Shown here: piece by piece, positions 42,821-54,477 of the stretch | How the letters are laid out: every line of letters starts with the position of its first letter | How positions within the stretch are numbered: position 1 is the first letter of the stretch | Source of the DNA: Haematococcus lacustris | Lineage: Eukaryota; Chlorophyta; Chlorophyceae; Chlamydomonadales; Haematococcaceae | Assembly (NCBI GenBank): GCA_030144725.1 | Contig: JASKMD010000014.1 | Span: 8,148,284-8,212,283, forward strand | Reading direction: 5' to 3' | Length of the DNA stretch: 64,000 nt | Made by a program: the position numbers and the translations under genes | Notes under the pieces: generated by a model | What the model was told of the DNA's origin: nothing | What the model saw: the letters and a program-made list of their open reading frames with translations, nothing else | Databases searched by the model: none

Positions 42821-45173
42821 CTTGCTGCTGTCGCCCCTGCTGCTGCTGGTGCTTCCTCTGGTGCTGCTGCTGCTGATGCTGATTCTGCTGCTGCTACTGC
42901 TGCTGCTGTTGCTGCTTCCACCGGTGCTGCTGTTGCTGCTGCCGCTGCCGCTGCAGCCGGGTTTGGTGACGCCCCAGAGATAGGGACAGTGGGTGGTGTG
43001 GCGACACCTGCAAATGACACTGCTGCTGCTGCTGCTGATGCTAGAGCTTCCAATGCAGCCGTCGGCGAAGTAGCTGTTGGGGCCAGTGGGAGGGGCTGAG
43101 TCACTTTTGCCTCCTGCGCAGCACCAAGCAATCCTGTTGTTGCTGTCTCACCCTGGGCTGGGCAGGGTAGGGCAGCAGCAGGGCGACCGGGCAGCCATCA
43201 GGATAGGGCAGCAGCAGGGCATCAAGGCAGCTGATCAGGGTAGGGCAGCGGCAGGGTATCAGGGCAGACGGTCATGGTAGGGCAGCAGCAGGGCAGCCTA
43301 TCACCCTTCAGGGCGTCTGTGTCCTTACCCAGGGAGTGGCAATCTCCTTGGGGCTCACATCCACATGTAAAGCTTGAGGGCGTACCAACCCTGTGGGCCC
43401 CTTTGGGTTCAGCTTAAACCCCCCTGGCGTGACAACCCTTGAGTTCAGGTAGTCATTGGCCAGGATGGTGCCGCCACGCAGTGGGCAAGGGGACAGCTGC
43501 TGGGCGCACGCCTGAAAAGAATGTAAGTGAAACCACACATGGTAAGATGCATTTGATGTCGTGATCCACTTGCTCCATTTGAGGGACGCCACTCAGGTGA
43601 TCACCGCGCAAGAGATATGTGTCACCTGCTCTAGTGACGCGTGTGCTAGCTCTGGTGACAGTGGTAGGGTTAGGGTTAGGGTTAGGGTTATGGTTAGGGT
43701 TAGGGTTAGGGTTAGGGTGAGGGTTAGGGCTAGGGTTAGGGTTAGGGTTAGGGTTGCCCAAACCACAAGTCTACCTGTAGCTTTGTCAAGTACTTCTTGG
43801 TCACTTCTATTGCCAGCAGGTGGCGTGTCTTGTCCTCATCTGACAGTTTGTTGAAGAGCCCCCAGCTAAACGGGTCGTTCAAGGCTGCCATGGTCACATC
43901 GTCTGGCAGGGTGCCATCCTCATTGGCTGTGGTGAAGTACAGCTGGAGGCGCTGACCGGTGCCAAAGTCTGTGCCAACCTGCAAACAAACACAACATGTG
44001 CAAACATGTTACGGGCTAGTATCAAGATTGACATGTGGGTTAGGGGTTGCACGGCAGCCTTTCCACTCTTACAATAACACAACATTGTGATGCGTTGAAC
44101 TAGATATCGCTGCTGTGTGGCACATTATCTGTTGTGCTGTGTACTTACGTAGCTGTCGCCCTCACGTACAAATTCACCCTGGGCGTCCACCTTGCTCTTC
44201 TCGAAGATGACAGCGCCGTGGTCCTTCAGCGTCACCATGGCCCACACCTCCAGCTCGCCCGCCACGTACTCGCGTCTCAGCTCAATGATGCCATAGCCGT
44301 GTGTCAGCACATACTGCTGGAACTCCACGACCTGATCAGGCATAAAGATCTTCTGCTTTGGCTTGCGGTACCCTGGGTTTTTGTACACCAGCGTAGGCTC
44401 CTTGGGCACCTCGGGCCTTGACCTGAGCCGGCTGGCTGGTCGGTCCTACAACACATGCAATAGTAGTTGGCTGTCCCTCACCGTGCACTGCAATTGCCAT
44501 GCTTGCCATTATGTATCACCTTCATGGGTTGCTGCTCCTCCGCCTCCTTCCGTGCATCCGCCATGGGCAGCCGCTCTGCCAAAGCCCTCAATGCCTTGTC
44601 GGTGTTCTGCATGTACAACCAACTGACCCTCAACTTCTAAATTTGGTGGACAGCTGGTAAGGTGACAATTGGTGGAGGCGACATCACATGACTCACGCTG
44701 AAGTGCTCATCCAAGTACCTCTTCAGGCCTTCCGGGATTTCTGCACCCACATTGCATCAAAGTCTTTACAGTCATGCCTGAGCTAGATTGGGTATTGGTG
44801 GCATATCTACTTCACCCCTGCTTTTCCTGCCCTCCTGTCACACCTGCTGTGCCACTGAGAAAGCCACCAGCAGCTGCTCCGGCACCTTCAACGCCGTGGC
44901 CCTGCACAACAACAACAGATTACCTGTGCTGCAGGGTATACCTCAGATTACATCAGCAGGCATAACAGATTATTCAGCAGGATATATAACTTGCCATTTG
45001 ATAACTGCCCTTTTCACCTTTGCCCTGGCCCTGCGGGACTTCGTGATCTTGGGCCACGCTGATCCGAACAGGGAGGGGCGTGCCTTGGCTGGTGGGGCTG
45101 TGGCTTCAGCAGGCGGGGCTGCAGTGACCAGCTGGCGCTTGGTCCCACGTTGGTCAACCTGCATAAACCACAC
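41620..45173 (-). CDS. Eight-exon gene with RGG tail, between two KDZ copies
   Basis: Exons (minus): 45018-45173, 44844-44901, 44697-44740, 44520-44606, 44149-44445, 43775-43978, 43329-43511 and 41620-43113. All joins are in phase, about 840 codons. No known catalytic domain is seen. Recognisable pieces: IPEGLKRYLDEHFS, LVYKNPGYRKPKQKIFMPDQ, LELRREYVAGELEVW-like beta sequence, GTGQRLQLYFTTANEDGTLP, CPLRGGTILANDYLNSRVVT. The last exon has an Ala tract, a hydrophobic segment GMVLIIAMQLVSILLIPYSH, a basic coiled coil, and an RGG-type RNA-binding tail (GRGRGGGRGRGGGRGRGRG). An accessory protein of the flanking transposons is possible; a host gene is the alternative. The intron 43512-43774 carries (TTAGGG)n. 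The start is Met 45173 or 45164. Confidence 0.55.
43664..43757. repeat. Interstitial (TTAGGG)n in an intron
   Basis: About 15 TTAGGG units with single-base variants, inside the intron between exons 43511 and 43775 of the RGG-tail gene. Read with the gene it is CCCTAA. Confidence 0.95.
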
Positions 45174-45239
45174 ATGACAGGGACTGCTGGGATTGCAGGG
45201 TTTGGGACCACCAAGTTACACATGCGCTGCAGCCACATG

Positions 45240-46330
45240 CCTCCAGCGCTGTAGCCACGTGGCACCTGTGTAGCTGCCATGTGAGCTGGAGTCATTAGGC
45301 ACATGCGCTGAAGCCTTATAGCGACAGCGCTGGAGTAAGCAACATCTGCACTATAGCCCTATGCTAACAGCGCGGGAGCCAAACAATTCCTTCCAGCCAT
45401 TGTGCTTCAGCGCTGGAGGTAACCGGGACCTGCGCTGGAGCACTATGGCTCCAGCGCGGGAGCATAGCGGCTCCCGCACTGGAGCACTATGGCTTCAGCG
45501 CTGGAGCTAACAGGCACCTGCGCTGAAGCATTATGCCTGCCGTGCGGGAGTTTAGCAGCTCCCGCGCTGTAGCACGGTTGCTTCAGCGCGGGAGCAATGC
45601 AGCATCCGCGCTTGAGCACGGTTGCTTCAGCGCGGGAGCACTGCGGCTCCCGCGCTGTAGCACGATGGATTCAGCGCGGGAGCAATGCAGCTCCCGCGCT
45701 GTAGCACGATGGATTCAGCGCCGGATCAATGCGGCTCCCGCGCTGTAGCACGATGGCTTCAGCGCGGGAGCACTGCGGCTCCCGCGCTGTAGCACGATGG
45801 CTTCAGCGCGGGAGCAATGCGGCTCCCGCTCTGTAGCACGGTGGTTTCAGCGCGGGAGCAATGCAGCTCCCGCGCTGTAGCACGATGGCTTCAGCGCGGT
45901 AGCAATGCGGCTCCCGCTCTGTAGCATGGTGGTTTCAGCGCGGGAGCAATGCGGTTCCCGCGCTGTAGCACGATGGCTTCAGCGCGGGAGCAATGCAGCT
46001 CCCGCGCTTGAGCACGGTTGCTTCAACGCGGGAGCAATGCGGCTCCCGCGCTGGAGCACGGTCGCTTCAGCGCGGGAGCCGTGCAGCTCCCGCGCTGTAG
46101 CATGGTGGCTTCAGCGCGGGAGTTAAGTGGCTCCCGCGCAGGAGCTTTGCAGCTTCACGCGGGAGCAAGGCGGCTCCCGCGCTGGAGCACTATGGCTGCA
46201 GCGCTGGAGCTAACTGACACCTGCGCTGAAGCATTATGGCTGCAGTGCGGGAGTTTAGCGGCTCCCGCGCTGGAGCACTATGGTTTCAGCGCTGGAGCTA
46301 ATTAGCACCAGCGCTGAAGCACTATGGCAG
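45240..46330. repeat. 44-bp palindromic satellite, array 1
   Basis: Units of about 44 bp such as GCTGTAGCACGATGGCTTCA followed by GCGCGGGAGCAATGCGGCTCCCG. Each holds AGCGCGGGAGC and its complement GCTCCCGCGCT around a 6-8-bp loop. Order is best between 45550 and 46000; the edges are degenerate (GCGCTGGAGC). It lies between the RGG-tail gene and KDZ copy 2. Confidence 0.93.
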
Positions 46331-46448
46331 CACTATGGAGCCATATGGTACATGACTTGGAGCAACATGGGCACTTGCATATGTGGTATAGGGCACTTGC
46401 ATATGTGGTACGTGGCACCGACCTGCTCCACAACCTCGGGCTCCGTCC

Positions 46449-49327
46449 GTGTTGGTGAAGTGTGTCCTACGGTCCTTCCAGGATCTGCCTCTGTACACAA
46501 GGGCAGCGAGCAAGGGATCATCCGTGCCAACACCGATCATGTCGGCATCATTGCATTACCTGACCCCAGGTGAGAAAAGTATAAGGCTCCGGAGTAGGGT
46601 TGGGTTTACCCTAACCCTCACCCTAACCCTAACCCTATCCCTAACCCTATCCCTAACCCTAACCCTAACCCTATCCCTAACCCTGACCCTATCCCTAACC
46701 CTAACCCTAACCCTAACCATAACCATAACCATAACAAGCATAGCAACAAAATTGATGCAGCATAAAACACGATTTGGTGTTTTGGTGGTTGGTGCTTTAG
46801 GTGCTGACACGCCCGACACTGTGCTGGAGAACATCGAGACTGCTTACGCTAACTTGAAGAAGTACGCTGCTGGCATGCAAGAGTTCCAGGAGGAATTGAA
46901 AGCCCCGGACACAACGTTCTCGCCGAATCTACATATGCTGATATGCCGGTAAGAAGCTTGCTCAAACTAGCTGCAGGTGCCACATAGCTCCAGCGCAGGA
47001 GCCACAAAGCATCAGAGCAGGAGCCACATAGCAACAGCGCAGGTGCTTCATGGCTCCAGCGCAGGAGCCACATAGCTCCAGCAGAGCAGCCATGTAGCTC
47101 CATCGCGGGTGCCGCATTGCTCGCCGCATTGCTCCAGCGCTGAAGCCACCGTGCTCCTGCGCGGGAGCCGCTTTGCACCAGCGCTGAAACCACCGTGTTA
47201 CAGCGCGGGAGCCGCATTGCTCCCGCCCTGAAGCCAAGTGCTACCGCGCGGGAGCCGCATTGCACCAGCGCTGAAACCACCGTGCTCCAGCGCGGGAGCC
47301 GCATTGCTCCCGCGCTGAAGCCTCCGTGCTACAGCGCGGGGAACGCATTGCTCCCGCGCTGATACCACCGTGCTACAGCGCGGGAGCCGCATTGCTCCCG
47401 CGCGGAAGCCACCGTGCTATAGCGCGGAACCTGCATTACTCCCGCGCTGAAGCCACCGTGCTACAGCGCGGGAGCTGCGTTGCACCCGCGCTGAAGCCAC
47501 CGTGCTCCAGCGCGGGAGCCGCATTGCTCCCGCGCTGAAGCCACCGTGCTACAGCGCGGGAGCTGCGTTGCTCCCGCGCTGAAGCCACCGTGCTACAGCG
47601 CGGGAGCTGCGTTGCTCCCGCGCTGAAGCCACCGTGCTAAAGCGCGGAAACCGCTTGGCACCCGCGCTGGAGCCATAGTGCTCCAGCGCGGGAGCCGCTT
47701 TGTTCTCACGCTGAAGTTACAAAGTTCCTGCGCGGGAGCCACGTGCCTTATGGCTCAAGCACAGGTGCCACATAGCTCCAGCGCAGGTGCCACAAAGCAT
47801 CAGAGCAGGGGCCACATAGCAACAGCGCAGGTGCCAGAGGGCTCCAGCGCAAATGCTTCATGGCTCCAGCGCAGGAGCCACATAGATCCAGCAGAGCAGC
47901 CATGTAGCTCCATCGCGGGTGCCGCTTAGTTCCAGCACAGGTGCCACATGGCTCCTGCTCGGAGTCACATAGCTGTAGCGTAGGTACCACATGGCTTCAG
48001 CGCAAGTGACAGGTGGATACTGCGATGTAGCCATATGGCTCCTAAGCAGGTACCTCATGACTATAGAGCAGGTGGATTTGGCCGCATACATGGGAACAAG
48101 TGTTAGTGTTCACCATGTAACGTGTGTTAGTGTTCACAAGATCCTGGCATGCTTGTTGGGTGCAGGCTGTACCTTCAAGAGCTGGAGCGGGGACGCAGCT
48201 TCCGTGACGCGGAGTTCTGGGTGGAGCGGCTCATGCAGTACGTCAAGCTGTGGGCTGGCAAGCATTCTCCAGGCTGCAGCAAGGGGCTGATATCCTGCCT
48301 GCGTGATCAGGTGCACCGCGGGGTGAAGCGTTTTGCAGCTATGCGGCCAGATGCAGCGGATGCTGAGGAGCAGCGGGCGGCCCCCAAGCGGGCACGGCTG
48401 GTTGGTCCTGCCCGGGACCCCATCAGCGTGGCAGATGCACAGGTGCATGAGGGGCAGCAATGCCAACTGGTGGGCGCGGGAGTGCTGCGATGCCCTGTCC
48501 CGGACAGTGAGGAGCGTGTGCGTCAGGCCTGCTGCATCACAGTTGGGGAGATGAACCGGGGGCGTGAGCAGCACAGCGGGTGGGAGTTGGCACACATCAA
48601 CGCCATCTTCCCCACAGCTGCCAATGTCCCCGGTGAGGCAGCTGCCCCTCCAGCCCGTCCTGGCTTGGTGCGGTACTTCACACGTGCTGTGTGCACCCAG
48701 CAGAGGATGAACAGCGTGGCTTACAGGCGTGCCGTGAAGCGGCCCAGCACCTGGGTGTTGGCTCAGTACTTTCACGGGGGCAGCACCGAGAAGATCAACA
48801 AGTATGCAGCCCACATCGAGTTCTGGGTCAGGTTGGAACACCCTGACCATCCTGGCCACTTCCTTCGCTTGGCTATCGCCTGGCTGGTCCGTTTGCACCC
48901 GGTGAGGGGCCTGCCAGAGTTGCTCCATGGTGTAGGTGATCCCAAGCATGAGCCTGTGCCAGAGGATGAGACTCAGCCTCAGCCACAACGCCAGACGCAG
49001 GATGGCGCAGGCACCAGTGGAACCGCAGACCAGACCGTGGCCATGCCCATCCAGGGTGGCAATGGTGAGCCAGACGCTGCACAGGTCGGTCACCGCCGTT
49101 CATCACGGCTGGCCTCCCAGCAGGCTGCCCCTGCCCCTCGCCCTGCTGCCCCCACTCAAGCCGCCCCAGCTCCGAAGCGCAAGCAGCCGGTGTCGGATGT
49201 GAACCCTGATCAGTGGTACGGCATTGATGGCGAGCTGCTACACACAATGTTGGTGTGCGCCTTCCCAGATGGCGAGGGCGTGGGTGACATGTACTTTGTG
49301 CCCTACAACAGCCTCAGCAAGGCATGA
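46449..49327 (+). CDS. KDZ-type transposase, C-terminal part (copy 2)
   Basis: Exons ~46449-46569, 46801-46948 and 48165-49327, joined in the same phases as copy 1. The first ends LHYLTPG as in copy 1. The second ends TTFSPNLHMLICR. The third starts LYLQELERGRSFRDAEFWVE, i.e. the NLHM...CRL...QE...RG...E.WVER block of KDZ transposases. Further on are VRYFTRAVCTQQRMNSVAYR, HIEFWVRLEHPDHPGHFLRL and WYGIDGELLHTMLVCAFPDG, each aligned with copy 1 though clearly diverged, so the two are old paralogues. Intron 2 (1216 bp) is almost entirely a palindromic satellite array. The N-terminal catalytic part is not seen. Confidence 0.6.
46607..46736. repeat. Interstitial (CCCTAA)n in a KDZ intron
   Basis: About 21 hexamers CCCTAA with CCCTAT, CCCTGA and CCATAA variants, filling intron 1 of KDZ copy 2. 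Confidence 0.95.
46970..48030. repeat. 44-bp palindromic satellite, array 2, inside a KDZ intron
   Basis: The middle (47200-47640) has regular 44-bp units GCCACCGTGCTACAGCGCGG followed by GAGCCGCATTGCTCCCGCGCTGAA. The flanks are degenerate (CAGCGCAGGAGCCACATAGC). The array fills intron 2 of KDZ copy 2 between splice sites 46949 and 48164. Confidence 0.93.
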
Positions 49328-49559
49328 TGAGGGTCTAGACTGATCATGCATAGCTTATGGTGACACCACATGCACCTACCTAGGCACACATGCAATGAAG
49401 CACGCACACTAAAATGAACCAAATGGAGAACTAGCACAGTCGGGGTGACGACTAATGAACGACGGAGCCCTTGATTTTGAAGTTATGAATGAAACAAGAA
49501 ATGACCACTATAGATGTCAATGTTGCAACCATATTGTATCAATATTGTATCCAGCACTG

Positions 49560-50775
49560 AAAATACCAGGTACTCCAGCGATGGAGCCTCAAAGCTACCG
49601 CGCTGGAGCAACATAACTGCAGCGCGGGAGCCACGTCGCTGCAGCGCGGGAGCCCTATGGTTGCAGCGCGGGAGCCACATAGCTGCAGCGCGGGAGCCGT
49701 AAGGCTGCAGCGCGGTAGCCGCTTGGCTGCAGCGCGTGAGCCGCATGGCTTCAGCGCGGGAGCCACGTGGCTTCAGCGCGGGAGCCGAATTGCCATAGTG
49801 CTACAGCGCGGGAGCCGCTATGCTCCCGCGCTAAAGCCATAGTGCTACAGCGCGGGAGCCGCTATGCTCCCGCGCTGAAGATATAGTGCTACAGCGCGGG
49901 AGCCGCTATGCTCCCGCGCTGAAGCCATATTGCTACAGCGCGGGAGCCGCTATGCTCCCGCGCTGAAGATTCTATGCTACAGCGCGGGAGCCGCTATGCT
50001 CCCGCGCTGAAGCTATTATGCTACAGCGCGGGAGCCGCTATGCTCCCGCGCTGAAGCCATAGTGCTACAGCGTGGGAGACGCTATGCTCCCACGCTGAAG
50101 CCATAGTGCTACAGCGCGTGAGCCGCTGTGCTCCCGCGCTGAAGCCATAGTGCTACAGCGCGTAAGCCGCTTTGCTCCCGCGCTGAAGCCATAGTGCTAC
50201 AGCGCGTGAGCCGCTATGCTCCCGCGCTGAAGCCATAGTGCTACAGCGCGTGAGCCGCTATGCTCCCGCGCTGAATCCACCGTGCTCCAGCGCGGGAGCC
50301 GCATTGCTCCCGCGCTGAAGCCACCGGTTCCAGCGCGGGAGCCGCATTGCTCCCGCGCTGAAGCCACCGGTTCCAGCGCGGGAGCCGCATTGCTCCCGCG
50401 CTGAAGCCACCGTGCTCCAGCGCGGGAGCCGCATTGCTCCCGCGCTGAAGCCGCCGTGCTCCAGCGCGGGAGCCGCATTGCTCCCGCGCTGAAGCCACCG
50501 TGCTTCAGCGCGGGAGCCGCACTGCTCCCGCGCTGTATCACGGTGGCTTCAGCGCGGGAGCCGCATTGCTCCCGCGCTGAAGCTACCGTGCTACAGCGCG
50601 GGAGCCGCATAGCTGCAGCGCGGGAGCCGCATAGCTGCAGCGCGGGAGCTACATAGCTTCAGCGCGGGAGCCGCATGGCTGCAGCGCGTGAGCCGTAAGG
50701 CTGCAGAGCGGGAGCCACATAGCTGCAGCGCGGGAGCTAATAGCTGCAGCGCGGGAGCCACTGGCTCCAGCGCAG
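49560..50775. repeat. 44-bp palindromic satellite, array 3
   Basis: From 49800 to 50280 the 44-bp unit repeats almost perfectly about 11 times: GTGCTACAGCGCGGGAGCCG then CTATGCTCCCGCGCTGAAGCCATA. Both edges carry 22-bp half-units (CAGCGCGGGAGCCACATAGCTG). It lies 3' of KDZ copy 2, so arrays 1 and 3 bracket that element. Confidence 0.93.
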
Positions 50776-50800
50776 ATGACGCTGCTAATTTGTGTGAGTG

Positions 50801-51144
50801 ACTCCTACAAATTAATCCCTGCGTCCGTCCCTGCGTGTTGACCGACCTTGTCCGATCGGGCTGAAATTTTGATAGATGGTAGTTTGCAGAATATAAAACA
50901 TATTTTTCAGAAACAATACTTAAAAAAAATCAAAGGCGGGTGCGCTGTGGCCCTGTGGCTAGAGTGCAGGGATAAGTGCAGGGATAGGTTGTGGGCCACA
51001 GCGCAACAGCTTTTGGATTTTTCCAAATATTTTTCTTGAAAAGTATGTTTTAATTTCTGAAAACTGTCATCTATCAAATTTTCAGCCCGATTGGACAAGG
51101 TCGGTAGAACGCAGGGAAAAACGCAGGGACTAAATTGTAGGAGT
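50801..51144. mobile_element. 344-bp foldback MITE
   Basis: The ends ACTCCTACAA (50801-50810) and TTGTAGGAGT (51135-51144) are inverted, and similarity continues inward for about 150 bp on each side (CCCTGCG, CCGACCTTGTCC, GCTGAAATTTTGATAGATG). The middle is AT-rich with A/T homopolymers around a GC-rich CGCTGTGGCCC pair. No coding capacity. It sits exactly where LINE coding sequence ends at 51145, so it inserted into the LINE or replaced its 3' end. Confidence 0.75.
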
Positions 51145-53889
51145 GAATGAGCAGGATGGTGGCCATAGCCTCCTCTTGTGTGGCAGAGTGTATGGCATGT
51201 CTGATGCATTTCAGGGCTATGGCATCCTCTGCTGGTACGTTCCATGTGGAGAGCCCTGTGTGTCTGACAAGGAGACAATTGTGGTGTGCCCCATATGCTG
51301 TGTCATTGATGTCTGGGCTCCAGTAGGTTGTGGTTTCAGCCCTGACTGTGAGTGGGTTAGCCCATCTCTGGACCGTGCTGGGGAAGTGGTGAGTGGTGTA
51401 GAGGGTAGAGATGGCTAGGTCTTGTGCTGCTTGAATGGGTTGGGGGGTGTTGTGCGTGTCGTGCCTACGTAAGAGGGCTACCAGCTCGGTGGCATGGTCC
51501 CTTGGGTGTGGGGTGTGTTGCAGCCAAGTGGCGAGGTCTTGCTGTTTGCTTTTAGTGATCAGGCCCACTGTGCGCCCTGCCTCGTCGTGGGCTATCACAT
51601 GTGTGGGGAGGCTGTATTGGGGCAGGGTGAGTCCCTGGCTCCCTTCACTCGTGGCTGGTGTGATGATGTGGGCGTGCTGCTGGATGGTGGTTTCGCATCT
51701 CCCCGTTCCTACGATGTCAGTCTGCGGGTTGACGGGCGAGACTTGGAAGATGGCCTTTGAGTGTAGGTCGATACAGCGGGGCAGCCATGTGTGGGGGTCG
51801 GGTAGGCCCTGCCGGGTGTGACCTGGGAGGCCCGTGTCGGGTGGTGGGCGTCCCGTCCCTTGCCTCCTATTGTTCTCCGCGTCGTACTCCTTTTGCTTGG
51901 CGGTGTAGTCTATGTGCGCTTGAATGAGCGCCTTGGGTTCGGTTGTGGGGTGCCAGTGGACCTGCAGCAGGTCAGTTGCCGCTGATTGTTTCATGTCGCC
52001 TTTGAGGTCGTCCGAGCCGTGTGCGCAGACGGGGCAAAGCCAATGGTTATTGGCAGTCTTCCCAGCTAGGCCTGTCTGAGCTAGGCAGGCTGGGTGGTAG
52101 GCTCTCATGCAGCTGTTGCACATTGGGCTATCCCCTATAGGTTCCCAGCATAGTTCGCATGTGCAGGCGTGTTTGGCATCTGCTCTGCTGATGTCGTCTG
52201 TGTGCATGGGCGTATAGCCTTCTTCCTTGCACATCGGGAGTGCCCATTTCTCTATAATGGTGGGTCTCCAGTGCACGTTGTAATAGCTTTCTTTGTTTGT
52301 GCCATTCCAGTGCCATCCATCAAGCTTAGTAATGGACTCCTGGTGGTCATACATGGCCCCTAACGTGATCCCCAGCTCCTTGGCGTTGCGTTCGCACGCC
52401 GCATTAACTTTCCAGCTAGAGAGGCTCTCTAGGGTCATGATGGGTATGTGTATCACTGCTTCTGGTATGGTCTGGGTGTGTCTATCATCTGCTTGTCTCT
52501 TGTTGCCGATCTTGGGCGGTGGCTTAGGTTGTGGGGTCGTGGGTGGTGGATTGAGGGCTTTGTTCCTAAGCCTAGAGCTGCGCCGTCGGGTGTCGTCGGG
52601 TTGATGGGCACATTCCGCAGTGGGTTCCTGTGCGGGTGGCTGTGTGGGTGGCTGCTTGGCTACCGCGTAGGACCTGATGTCAGCGTAGCGGTGTTTACTG
52701 TCCTCTTCGGCTACGATGGGTGCGAGTTCTGTCAGGCCCGCGGCCCAATGTTTGATCCTTCTTTGTGCAGCGGGCAGATTTAAGGTGGTGTCGCGTTCGT
52801 CTGCAATGGCTTTCGCTTCTATCGCGGTCGGGCACTCATCCCGGGCCGCCATGGCCGCCAGCTTGTTGAGGGCGATGTAGTGTTTTTGCTTGACCTTGTT
52901 GCCGAAGCGATCCTTCAGCATCTTTCCCGATATGATGTATGTGTCGTCGGCGATGGCCTGTTGGAGCTCTGAAGCATGCTTGATACCAAGGCTCTTGAGG
53001 CATGTGATGCATGCGTTGACAATGTCATGTGGGAGGGGGCTGTTGTCCTGTGTGATGAGCTGCCCAAGTAGTTTGGTTTCCTTAGGGTACAGTTCTTCTC
53101 CTTGGTGTGTGGCCGTGAGCTGGGCTGTGGTCGCATGGAGGAGTTGCCTGGCGCGTAGGGTGTGCTGCAGCATATTGAGCATGCGGTGTCCGTGCTTGGC
53201 AGCTTGAGCGTAGAGCCAAGTGATCTGTTTGTGGAGCATGCTCCTGGTTATGTGGGCATGTGTGTCATCCGCAGACTGGAGGCTATGTATGAGGGCTGTG
53301 GTGTTCCTTGCATGGTATTCCTGGGCTGTGGAGCTGATGCCTAGGCCGAGCTTGTCTATGTCCTCCCTGATGACGGCATTGGTTGTGCCTAACGGTAGCC
53401 TCAGCTTTTTCTTGACGCATTGGTTGACTGCTCTGTCGTATATGTCTAGGTCTCCTGGTGTGCACGGGACTACGCAGAAGCTGTAGGCCAGGCTGGGAAT
53501 GATGGCTGTCTTGATGATGTGGATGGCTTGTCTGGCGCTGGCAAAGGAGCGCCGTAGTCTCTCCAGCTTTTGTTTGAGTTGTGCCGCCATGGCTCTGTGT
53601 TGTGGTTTCCAATTGAGTGTCATGGTGAGCAGGACTCCTAGGTACGGTTGGGGCGAGGTAGGTGACCGGCTTCCCTTGCAGCTGCACGTGTTGCAGTTCT
53701 CTGCGGGCTTGCTTCTCCGCGTCCGCTAGTGTGCTGCACCTGCCGGACTGGTGTGCCTTGTGGAGTGCGGCTGTGGCGAGGGTTTTGCTGTGTGATATGA
53801 TGAGGTGGCCCCAATCGGAGTAGGCGGAGAGCTTGTCGGCCTGGCAGCGTAGATTGCTGATCGAGTTGCAGAGGATAGCGATGTCATCC
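51145..53889 (-). pseudogene. LINE, 3' half: reverse transcriptase thumb and PHD finger
   Basis: The reading resumes at 53889 with DDIAILCNSISNLRCQADKL, the residues after the YA of the reverse transcriptase active site at 61228. It continues with a thumb region, a frameshift near 53645, then YLGVLLTMTLNW and 840 further codons. A PHD-type zinc finger is clear: CELCWEPIGDSPMCNSCMRA, then YHPACLAQ and LCPVC (C4-H-C3 order). The polypeptide ends abruptly at the MITE at 51144. It is the same LINE copy as 61221-63037, split by the 7.3-kb element. Confidence 0.8.
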
Positions 53890-54477
53890 CAATCAAGTCT
53901 CCCGGTAACTCTTCCACCTGTGAGGTAGAATCACTTCCCGCTGTCAGGTGGAATAGCGCAACCGCCAAACCGCTGCCCGCACAGGTCGTGTTGCTCTATC
54001 TAGGGCCATCTGCAGCTCTGCGGACAAGACGGCTGCGCAGCAGGGTAAAGAATGCCCATGGTAATCCTCTCCAGTAGCCTCAGCGCCGGCAGCTCCTACC
54101 AGCACCAGACAAGGCGCACCAGCTGCAGTGCACAAATCAGCTGCTGGGCCAACGCTACGTCCGTACCAGCTGCTGCGGATGCTTAGGAATGGACTGCGGT
54201 CCCAGCGGCCAACGCAGCTCGCGCAGTAAGAAACCGTCGCTCCAACCCAGGTATGAGCTGCGTTGTGCCCGTTGTTGCTGGTATACCCGCACATGTTGTT
54301 GCTTGCTGCTGTTGTTGCACCTCACCAGCTCAAGTGCTTAATGCACAGCTATGCGCTGCATTGCTTCACTCCTATGTGTGTCATCGTGCTGGTTGTGGTG
54401 CTCGCCCACAGGTATGGCGACACAGAAGCGTACCACCCGTGAGCAGACATTGCCCCAAAAGGGGCAAAGCCATGTTG
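53890..54477 (+). repeat. Left long terminal inverted repeat of the 7.3-kb element
   Basis: 588 bp, nearly identical to the complement of 60635-61220. Each TIR carries the same outward-reading open frame (here minus, 54294-53944), with SIRSSWYGRSVGPAADLCTA and ending WRLRYST. The frame may be an artefact of the repeat or a short terminal gene. Confidence 0.9.
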
